64,000 bases of DNA from Vanilla planifolia (Eukaryota; Streptophyta; Magnoliopsida; Asparagales; Orchidaceae). Positions 38,201 to 49,800 of the stretch are shown piece after piece (within the stretch, counting starts at the first letter, position 1; every line of letters starts with the position of its first letter). The stretch is taken from assembly GCA_023846275.1 (NCBI GenBank), contig CM043870.1:2231527-2295526 (forward strand), read 5' to 3'. A program made the translations under genes and the position numbers. A model generated the notes under the pieces. That model ran no database searches. It saw nothing but the letters and a program-made list of their open reading frames with translations, and was not told the origin of the DNA.

Positions 38201-41040
38201 AAGCATCCAAACAGGGCTAAGATTATAAGGGATTGGGAGGATGATATCCAATTGGACCAAAAAGTAATGGGAGATAGAGAGAGGGTTTGGAACATAGTGG
38301 GATGCAAAGCTGACTAGAAATAGTCTCATTACATGAGGGATCTTTCTCATACTAGATCTATAGGAGTGAGGGGAGAGGCTTAGTGGAACATGCCTCCTTT
38401 TTAGTTTGAAATAAGTTGGAAGATAAATGTGAGTAGGATTCAACCTTGTTAAGAACTCTCAAATTTTTTTATCAATTTAGTAGGAATGTTAGGAAAAACC
38501 CTCATTGTTAAGGGAGATCTTTCTCATCATGCAAACCAATAATCCAATATCCATGATTAGAGAAAAAGAGGGGGAGAAATATATTGTTTCACAATCCCAG
38601 GTTACCTTTAAATGTTTGCATTTTCACGGTAACTAGTTTCCATTCAGATCAAATGGTGAAGAAATTATCATTTGTCTTTTTCCATGAGTTGGTGATTAAG
38701 CTTGAGGACTGAGGAAATGTTCTGTATTTAAAAGAAATATAATAGAAATAATTAAATTTTGTTATAAGAGTATTTTGAAAGATGCTAGCTGATTAGTATC
38801 ATTTGTTGGTAATTAGATGGGTCTTAGGTGCAGTTCCTGTAGTTTATTTGGTTATTATAACTTTTGGTATCATGACTAATTTGCGTTTTTTGCTGAAATG
38901 TGCTGGTGTTTTGTAATATGATCTTTTAAAACTGCTAAAATCTATATTTTCTTGAAATCTAAGTGGCATATGAAGATATGTAGTACATTGTAATACCATT
39001 AGCGTGACCATACAATTTTTTCTTACCTTTGTTTTGAAATCTATTTTTTTAATATACAATAAGCAAAGTAAATTAATAGAATTTAAAGAAATCATTTTTT
39101 ACAACTTTACAATGGTATACGTAAAAATATAAGAATTAAGACTCATGGCTTTGCTAATTTAATAGCACTATTACGTTGTCAAGCCAAATCCTAATATATT
39201 ATTATGTTAAATGAGAACTAGTTGCAAGTGAAATGCTAGATGTTTATCTTCATTCACTATTCTCTTGGAATCTTTTGATATACATCTATGCTATTTGAAT
39301 AAAGAAATATGTCAAAATAAATTGAGCCAACTATCACAGATTTGACAGGCTAAACTATTGGGTCTCTATGCAAAACATCACACATTTTTTGTTATGTATT
39401 ATGCTAAGTCTATATCACAATCATGTGAACAAAATAAATGCAAAGCATATTATCACAATTATGAGTAAAAAACATAATATGACAATTAAACTAATACCAT
39501 ATCTATAGTATAATGATTATGTATTCAAATTTTTGTTATATGATTGAAAAGGTCATTTGGCAACTTTTTTTTATTTTTATCTATAGTATAATATGACAAT
39601 TAAACTAATACCATATCTATAGTATAATTTTTATCTATTCAAGTCAATGCTCCCAGATTATGATGCATCTTTATGGATTCTATTTAGCTCAACTTACATC
39701 TTCTCTAAGACCTGCTATCTAACTCTATTCCCCTTGCGTCTTTGGAATATCTATCTCATATATGTAGGGTTGCCATATAAGGTCCTCTGTCCTTAGAGAT
39801 TTAATCTTGATCATTTTCACAATTTTGTTTGCAAACTCTTGTTTGCTTCTTTTGAGATTATGGAACAACCTTGTTATGTTAATAAATTTTATAAAAATTT
39901 CTTGCGTCCCTTTGATTCTTTTTCCTGCATGAATTGCATCCATATACTAAATAGTGAATGACATACATGTAATCATAATAAGTAAGTCATACATTCATAA
40001 ATCTTGTATTGAACAATTCGTCCATGAGTTTTAAAGCAATAAAATATATGCAATCATGTTTCGTCACACTAATCATCAACCATATACATAAAGTTACTTA
40101 GAGTGCATGTCGTAAATTTTTCAAATATAGTTGAAATGTTTTAAGGATCCTTCCATACACATGTCTTGTAGTTTTTTCACAAATTACTTCTTTCATTTCC
40201 CTTTCCTGCATGGTATCAGCAATGTTTCGTCCATGGTTATAGAACAAAAACAAAAAATACGTATTCTTTCAAAGGATATTTCTTTTCCTTAACTACTTTC
40301 TCCCCCAAAGGTCACAATTGTTCGCACATGTATCTTTTCCCAAAGGATGCATGTCACTTAGGTATAATAAATATTATAATTAATTAAATCTCCTAGCTTA
40401 GTTTAATTAAATTTTATTAATCTTTTTCTTACTATAGTTGTTGCCATTTATAGGATTAGGGAAAATTAAGAATTAAATAAAAAATTTAATTAAAATATTA
40501 ACTCCTGAGCTACTTTCTTACATTTTTCAGTCGAAATGATTTTCAAAAATTCGTTGGTCTTTTTTCGAATAGGTTGCCTTATGAATCTTACGTGTAGTAT
40601 AAATTTCATAATTTTTCAACATTATTAGTATTTTTAATAATATTTAATTCCAATAATATTTAAAATATTTAAATATTATTTTTGTTTCTTAAATTTGGTT
40701 TTCAAATGATATCCGATCTTGATGAATTTTGTATCAATGAATTCTTAATAATTCGTATTTCAATGTTAGATGTTCATCTTCCTCCTTTGTGAATTATGAC
40801 ATTCCTTTTATGACTAATTTATTAATTTTTTTTCAAATTTAAATAATTTAAAATAACTGTCAAAAATAGAAATAAAATGAAAGTAAATTAATAAATTTGT
40901 TTAACTAAGAATGTTACACATATATAAATGCTTTTTGTTAGAGATCGAAATCTGATGGAGCTTATTTGCGAAGTATATTTCTGATGATCTAATTCAGTGG
41001 TGCAATTTACATTTCTCAATTCTAACAGAACTTCCTGAAT
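35300..41040. other. Unassigned DNA upstream of the PHD-finger exons
   Basis: No exon encoding the N-terminal Cys-rich motif expected for AIPP2-type proteins was found by eye. The stretch includes short broken frames on both strands (for example 36.73-36.93 and 38.18-38.44 kb, minus) and a local duplication at 39.47-39.64 kb. Transposon-derived sequence is likely but not diagnosed. Confidence 0.4.
39475..39640. repeat. Short direct duplication, offset 114 bp
   Basis: A block of about 40 bp beginning TAATATGACAATTAAACTA and running to CTATAGTATAAT occurs at 39475 and again at 39589. A third partial ATCTATAGTATAAT precedes the second copy near 39578. The copies are nearly identical, so the event is recent relative to the surrounding decay. 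Confidence 0.85.
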
Positions 41041-41124
41041 TCTTTCAGTGCCGTGTAACATCTCCATTTTGAGGTCGTGAAAGCCCTAAGTGTGGATGAT
41101 CATAAATCTGTTGACATCACAAAC

Positions 41125-44100
41125 ATGGACAATAAGTGTTTACATGCTAATGAAAACCAAAAAGGCAGTGATCCAAGTTTGGAAATGGAGAATTCTTCGA
41201 AAAGTTTTGAACATTCTGTTGATTTGGGTAATACCAACTCTACAAAGGAACAACATGGGTTGTCCTCATCCTCTTTGAGCAATACTGATATGAATGAACC
41301 TTGCAAGCAGCCTCCATCTTCAGGAAGTGAGAGTGAGGCAGATAAAGAAGATGATGTAAGCTTTGTTCTACTTGAGATTTTCAATCTTACACTGCAACAA
41401 ATCAGTACAAATGCTCGTCATCTAAATTATTCCTATTGTGCATTTGTCAAGTATTGTTTTATTAACCAATTGCTTCGGTTGTTTGTGTTTCCATTTATAT
41501 TTACTATTTTGTACGAGTTTAAATTCTAAATTCTAAGTGTTTCTATACTTGATCGACATAAGCTCCCATGAAGTTGATTATTTGTCCTACTAGTTTCAAC
41601 CAATATAACCATAAAACAATTAGTGAACTTTTTTAAAGTCAACCTTTAGGTTAAGACCATGTTAACAGTATCGTCAACTAAGTTTGTTTATTCCACTTTT
41701 CATATTGGAATTGGAAAGTTTTAGGTTTTCCAGATAGTGATAATGATGTATCAATACAAATAGAGCCTGCATATATGCATGCTACTGAAAGTGGATGATG
41801 ATGGCTATCTACTTCAGGAGCATACGTGGTAGTTTTTTTTTTTGTCAGGTTTATCTCCATATACATGCCTCATTTGTTTATATGCAAGTCATCTTCAACC
41901 TTGGTTCTTGTGCATTGAATGAATCTTGTATAAACATTTATATTCATTATTGCACATTTGCATGTTAGTGTTTATGCCTTATTGATGTTTTTAGTGATTA
42001 TTGCCTGTTTATTGGGTGAACTTGTAATAGTCTTAATCTTGAAGGGGAAGGTTGAGCGCTCACAATGGGAGCAACTAATGAACATGTCAAATCCTGGACG
42101 GAGGGAAATTTGTTCCGCAAATTGTTAGATGGATGTCAATATGAGATAACTTAAATAAGATTTATGAAATTTAAGGCTAAAGAAAATGATTACTATTAAT
42201 TTGTGTAGTTGGCATGCAGAAGTGCTTGAATATGTATGTTTTGTGACGTTTATTGCCTTTAATCCTCATAGCATCTGTAAATGGTTAAAGGGACTTGTGT
42301 AATATGTTTTTGCCTGGAGTTGTGACAGGAGTAACAAGTTTGTAAGATTAAATTTTCTTTGTCATCACTGGCTGATGCAAACAAAATTAGTATAACTGAA
42401 AGTTTTCAGTTTTGTTTCACATCTGCTGTCTATGCTGTGCCCTTTAGTGCTGAACATTATATTGTACTGTCTAGCTCTAGTCTTTTTACCATCAATATGG
42501 AATTTCCAAGGATGATAGATTGGTAACCTGTTCCTGAACCATCTAGGTTGCATTAGTGCCGTGCTGACTTTTTAAAGCCTTATTAAGAAGGCATGGCCTG
42601 TTTAATCGCCATTCCCAACACCAGTACTCCCACTCAACCTTCTTAGTGACCCTTTCCTCTAACCATTTCCCCTTCCCCTAATCCCTAATTCCCCATTACC
42701 CTTTTTTACCTTTTTGTGCTACTTCGCCTTCCCTTTCCTTCAACATTAATGATGCAAACACCAAAAACCATGATCGGTAAAGCTTCCCTAGCAATCTGGT
42801 TTTTCACTCACATCTTGCTAGGCTACCAGTTTGCCGACGCTGGTCCCTATTCTGTAACAACCTAAACACACAGAGATAACATACTTTCAAAATTCTTTAC
42901 ATATACACTGTTCAGTTGCTTTAATAGGCAGGAGAAAAGAAGAAAATAAGAAATGGATTATGCTAGTCTGCTGTATTACTCTGACAATTCTAATATTAGG
43001 CATGCCATGGTCTTAGTTTGTGATAAGAGTTGAAGAGCCTTAGAAGTGATGAGATCAAATGTTAGCTGTATGTGGACTGAAGGAAGTCTTGACCTTCCAT
43101 GTGAATGGTTTTCTATTTCCTGCAGTGCAACAAATGAACCACTCACAGTATTAGTGAGGTCATGTTGTGCGTTAGGTTTTTTCTCTCATAATTTTTAACT
43201 GCAAACAAGTATCTGTGCTTATATGTCCATTTTCTGACCTCCGTGGCTACATTCATGGAGATTCTTTTTATTTTATGGCATATATCAATTAATGCATCAC
43301 TAATCTACAAGGAAAAGTAAGGTGTCAAGTTGCACTCCATGTGGCATCATTTATCCCAATAATTTTAGGTATCTAACTTGGCATTATTCTTCTGACAATT
43401 ATGCCTCCACTCTGGAACTGCATGTATTTTGTGTTGATTTGTTGCTAGGTTCTTAATACTAATTCATATATAAGTTTCATTTATAATATACCATATCTTT
43501 ACAGGTAAAGGTATGTGATATCTGCGGAGATGCAGGTCAGGAGGATTTGCTTGCTATCTGTAGTAGATGTATAGATGGCGCAGAGCATACGTAAGAATTT
43601 TTTGATCTGATTTTTTTTCCTTGATGGATTTCTGTAGATATGCAATTAAAACTGGTTTCTTGTATGCAGCTATTGCATGCGAACTATGTTGACTAAACTT
43701 CCTGGTAGTGATTGGTTATGCGAAGGCTGCAAGTTTAATGAGGAACTTGAAAACCAAAAGTTCAAGTCTGAAATGGAAACCATGATTTCTGTTCAAGCAT
43801 GCTCTAATGCAGATTCTCTGGACACCAGAAGCTCCACTAAGTCTAAGATTACATCTGAAAAGAATGGAACAGTACGAAATTCTGAAGATAACATCGACTG
43901 TACGATGATCCAGAGTTCACAGATGTCTGTTACGAAGCAGCTTGGCAATGTAGACCCTGATGTAGGTGCCTGCAAATTGACTTCTGAAGGAAGTTGTGCC
44001 TCTACAGACACTTCCTCTACTCAGATGGTATCACTGTTGTCTTCGGATGATTCAATTGTGAACCTAGACTCTGCAATAAGAAAGCTGTCCTCTCATCCAG

Positions 44101-46812
44101 GAGGAAGTTATTCCATACTTCAAGGCCAAAAAGCTCAAAAGTCTTCAGGTTCTATCTATTCAGCTAGTAAAAGAAAGTTTATAAATTGTTATAGGTCTAA
44201 GGTGGACATTGTTAGGTTCTTATTTCTTCAAGCTATTTTTTCCGATATTACTTTGCTATTCTCTGCAGGTTCTCTGTTAAGGTCAACTTCTTTCAATCGT
44301 ACAGATGCAAAGCCTAAAGTGAAGCAGATATTGGGCGCTGTCCCATTGGCTGAGAATGTAACTGGAAAAGTTGCTTCAAAGGAGCTGCGGAAAGGTGGAT
44401 TAACCAGAGAAATGGTTAGATCTGCCTCATTTAAAACTGAAAAGTGGAGTTCCTCTAGTGTTGATTCCCTTAAACAAAAGCAATCTGCTAATGCCATCCA
44501 AATAAAAGGTACATGTATGGAAAAGGGCACAGAAAGAAATGTTGTAGAAAGAGAAACTTCTCCCCTTGTGGGTTCTCACCAAGTAGTGGACATGAAGATC
44601 TCTAGAGAATCAGCTCATGGGGACAATTTAGGTGAATATTTCTTTTCTTTCCTGAAGTTTTTTTTTGGGTTGAAGTTGAGGGTTATGCTCATTTTTGTGC
44701 TTTGAACCTCTTTATTGAGCGACAAAGCTAATCTTTAATGAGCTACAACTCATTGAGACCCATGACTTTTATCATGCTGTTGATTATTCATGTTTTTCTT
44801 ATTGATTTCAACTGTTGCTTATTTTAGGACACATCAAATATAATTCAGGACGTTTATCAACAAGTTCTACGAGTAAATGCTCAAATGGATTGAATTTACA
44901 AGACCAAAGGTGGTGCCAGGTTCTCGAGGGTTTTCAACCCCATACACCTGCTAATAAGTCTAACATGCCTGGTTCAGTTTCTCAATACGACAACCATCTA
45001 AAACTGGAATTCGCTCATCAAGATGGCATAATGAAGGGTGCTGCAAATTTCACCAACTTAAATAAGCTCACTGCAGGTGGTGGTCAAGTATTGCATGGCA
45101 ATGAAACTGGTCACACAAATCTAGGAGTGTTAAAACACAATAAACCTACGAATCAGTCTAGGGGTCTGGCTATGCTCTCTCCTGCGAATAGTATCGTAGC
45201 TGAAGAACTTCACCCAGCCACATCACTTTGTGTTGGGAGACAATACTTTATGGAAGGAAGAACTAATAAATGTGACACGGCACTGAAGACTCATGATGCA
45301 CAACAGGCTGAAAACCAACATGGTGGTGTGGCTGGCAGGTTGAGTCCTCGTGGTAACATCTCAGAGGATTGCAATTCATTGTCTTCTAAACATGTTTTGC
45401 ACAGTATGGACCTGATCGTTGGAAGTACACTAGGAAATTCAGTAATTCCAGCACTTGAGTTCTTTTGGCAGTATGTTTTATCTCTTGCAATCTTTCTCTT
45501 GTTTTGACTGAAAAGATACTGATTTGATTTGTGTTTACTAAAATAAATTCATAGTATTTCTTCCCCTGCTGTTTATTCAACTTTAGAACCCTTTGTTTTT
45601 GTTTTTTTTTTTCTTAATTGCTGGTGCTTCTGCATGCAGAGGTGGGTTTGAGGTGTTTAAACCAAAAAAGCTTCCTGAGTGTTTTGATGGACTTCAAGCT
45701 CATTTGTCAAACTTTGCTTCAGGGAAGGTATTTGAAATGATAAAAAAATTTCCACCATGCAAAGTACAATTGGAAGAAGTTCCTTTTTTAAGCTCCTGGC
45801 CTCATCATTTTCATGGAATGCCTGCTAAAGAGAATAATATTGCTCTTTTTTTCTTTGCTAGAGATAGTGAGAGGTTTGTTAAATACGCGACAGTTTATTT
45901 GAGGAAACTTTATGGCTAGCTTTCGCTTTAAGAAAACTGAGTTTTCTGTATATTTTTTATTCCAGTTATAGAAGTAATTATAGTAAGCTGTTGGAAAATA
46001 TGCTGAAGTATGACTTGGCTCTCAAAGGGAACATTGATGGTGTTGAGCTTCTTATATTTCCTTCAAACAAATTACCTGCAAATTCCCAAAGTGAGATGAA
46101 ACTTTCAATTTATTAATACAGCTTTGGTATTGTCAATATCCATTTTCTTTGAAATGTGAACTGAGATCTCCTGCCCATTGTCCAGGATGGAACAGATTGT
46201 TATTTCTGTGGGGTTTATTCAAGGGAAGGAGATCAAGCAGTGTTGAAGTGCAGTCAACTGACAAAGAAAACAATTGCGAGCCCCTTATAGAAGTGAAAAC
46301 TTTGGTCAAAGATTTGATCACCCCTTTATCTGAAGCTTCTAACTACCAAGAAATGGACAGTTCTAAGAATCCTGATGAATCCGATAATTATGTCACCCAT
46401 ATGGAGATCAAATCTGCTTCATCTACAGGAATGGAGGTGCCAGAAAACCAATGCTCACTTCCAGTAGCCTCGTCAGCAAATATTGCAATCCAGACTCCTT
46501 TTCCAGGGTTAAATGCATCTCAGGTATCTTCTCATGTATAATATGCTTGTTTTGCTGAAGCTTTCTTAGTATTTTTGTGTTCAAAGATCTTATTATGTCG
46601 GTAATGTTTCTTGATCATCACAGCATGTTTATTTGCCTTATGGTTTATTAAATTTTAATATCTTAGCTGGTAGAATGATTCTGTGATTTTATTGTAGTGG
46701 GGATGGAAGATCCTGTTGTCAAAATGCTTTGCTTGTTTCATCCCATTTAGCATCCTTGTCATTCCTAGTTTCTTGTATCATGGTTAACTAAATCCCAAAG
46801 CCCACTATGTAT

Positions 46813-46843
<31 letters not shown>

Positions 46844-49800
46844 AGAAAAAAATGCTACGCACATGCAATCAAAGTAGGATTGCTACATAACCTAGACCCT
46901 TGGGTGTTTGACATCAGCATGAGAATCATAGAATTAAATTATAATGAAAGGAGTGGTTATGTAGATAACAATATAGCCATATTCTACATTTTGTTGTCAT
47001 GCAATAGGTACTCCAAGGGTGATTGACATCTGCAAAAGAATCATAGAATTAAATTATAATGGAAGGAATGGGTATGTAGATAGCAATATAGCCTCATTCT
47101 ATATTTTTTTGTCATGCAATAGGTTCCATTAGGTTAAGCTTAGTTAAAATCTATTAATAAAGATAACATATATAAATTTGGCTATAAGATCACTAATATA
47201 AATACCATATGAACTTATTAAGTTAGCTTGGAAAAAACAGCATTTGCATTGTAGGAACTTGATTCTCTTAATGTGGGGGAGCACTCTACATTGGTTGCTC
47301 ACTTAGCTCAATATTAAAGAGTTACTAAACTCAGGAAACCACACACCCATGAGGATGGATGATTGATTCAAATTGTTCAAGAACTAATTTAGTTAATGCA
47401 ACTAGCATTTTTCAACTAAGCAAACATTTAATTAATGAAAAGTGGGTGATGGACAATATTTTATTTCACTTGTTTAATTGATCCAAGAGTGAATAGATTG
47501 TGTTACATGATAAATGAATTGTAGCATTTGCATGGCTTAGTAATGAATCTAATAAAACCTTAAACAATCAATAATCCTTGAAGGCATTAAATGAATCAAG
47601 ATTTTCAATGCATCTCTAGGATGGAGCAACATATATGGTTTAGGTAAATAGTCACTTTGACAAGACAATAAGAACTAACAACCATATGACAAATATAGTC
47701 AATATTCTTTTGAGGTTTGTAGCATATAACTACTTTATGGATTATTATAATTAGAGCCTTATTTGTTGTCCTTATGAAGTGGCTAGAAGACCTCTCTTTG
47801 GTCTCCATAAGTTAATAATATAGTTAGTTTTACTAATAAGTAATTTTCTTATATCAACCTATTGTTTTGATAACCTTGTAGTTTTGGAGAAAACCCTATA
47901 AGGTAAAAATTGTACATATATGTCTAACTTGGATAAAAATATTAATATACTTATCATTAAATACTAATAAAATATGTTTTGTCTTGTGGTGAATATTTTA
48001 TCAATCAGATGGGTTTAATGAGTATTAGAGAGATATTTTTCTTTTTACAACAATTACATTACCTTTTGATTAACTAATGGAGCATTTTCAAGTCAATAGA
48101 TCCTTTTTCCTACATTGACATGCAAGTTTTCTCTTGACAAATTTATGTCAATTAATAAATCCTAACGTGATATCGTTCTTACTTATCAAGCAATGTAATG
48201 CTTTCTAAAATCTAGTAAGGAAAAACCTTGCTGCCTTGCATACCATTAGGTGAAGGTGTCTCGACCTTTTTCTTTTTAGTGATATCCTCATCAGTTTATA
48301 GTCAGGATGTGTTTATGCTTTATGATGTCTATGTTAATGCTCATTAAATTAGGTTGATATAAATAGGTTCTCACAACCATCTTTTCTCTCAAAACACTCA
48401 CTTAAATTAGATGTTTTTTATGTTTAAGAAAAACATCTTTGATGGGTATATGTTGGACATAGGCATGGTTTTTTAGGTAATTTAAGGGCTATTCCCATTT
48501 TTTTCATTAACTATGAAAATTTAAAAACAAAGGTTTGCATATCTTTGTAGGAAAATAGGTATTTATTTGAATAACCAATAAAAAATATTTTGTATTTCAA
48601 AACAAAGACTACACATTAAAAAAATTACCAAGAAAACCTTGTTGTAAAGGAGGTTGGTAAATTTTAGAAAGACATAGACATCAATTGTTTGATTGAATTG
48701 TAGGAAAGATGGTCGAATTATAGGAAAATTTGATTGGCATGCAAACAAGCATAAATAATATAAGTGGTTAGTTAAACATTTAGTTGGATTGAAATAAAGT
48801 AGAGAATGAATCACCTATTAGATGATAAACACTATCATGTGATTAGTCAAATTGAAGGGGACTTTTTAAGAACAAAAGAAACTAAAAAACAAGTGAAGTA
48901 GCCATTTGGTAGAATTTGTGTAATCCAGGGAGATCATTTGGTTTTGGATTAGTAATTGTTTCCAAAATTTATTGGCCACCAAAATACAATAGATATTGAT
49001 TTTAAGAGTGAAAAACTGTCCAATACAACTAACAAAAAATCCATATGACATGATGTCCAAAAACAATCTAAATTTAGGGTAACTTGAAAACATGCAAAAA
49101 AATCTGCCCAACAAAAACTAAAAGCAATCCTTGATTAAACGAGCATATGTAGTTTCACATAAAATAGTTAGGGAGATATTTGTTTATGTTCATGGAAAAT
49201 CTTTGCATATTAGTGCTATCTTCTCTAGAGGCTATGCAATTTCTTTCTTGCCAAATATTATACACTATTGTTGAGATAGCTAATTTACATTAAAGGCTTT
49301 TTTTTCTAAATTTTTTTTTTTGGTAGTTAGCCATTAAAAAATAGAGGGGATTTGATGGCTACTCATTGTCATAGAATCTCTAGGAAAAATGAGCAATAAT
49401 TCAATGCAAGAATTCACAAGCTAAAAAGAGTTCTTTGTGAACATCGACACCTTTGTTGCGGAAGTTGCAATGCTACATGGCCGATACCAATCTTTAGCGA
49501 AAGCAAAGATTGTCTCAAGCTTTCTTTTAGTAGCCGTCCACAAATGAAGGTCAAATTTACTCTCATTTTTTTTTCTAGATAAAGTGAAAGTATTGATGAG
49601 TAGGAGGTGTGAGGGGCTTGTTGATTTCCTTGGGCGATGGCCCCATCCCATTGCTTATTTTGATATGACTGAAAGTGGAATACATAGAAGAGAGGGTGAT
49701 CCAATCATTATTGTTTCAAGCTACACAAACCTTGTTAATTGTAGTGATAGGTGGATAGATATTTTGTAAGTTTCCAGAATTTCTTAGACACTTTTGCTAT

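Noticed and set aside
40214..40225. TGGTATCAGCAA as a primer-binding site
   Set aside because: Only 9 of 12 bases match the initiator-tRNA sequence, and neither gag-like frames nor an LTR edge lie beside it.
45386..45580. Minus-strand open frame in the PHD gene
   Set aside because: It overlaps a well-supported exon and intron border on the other strand and resembles nothing known.
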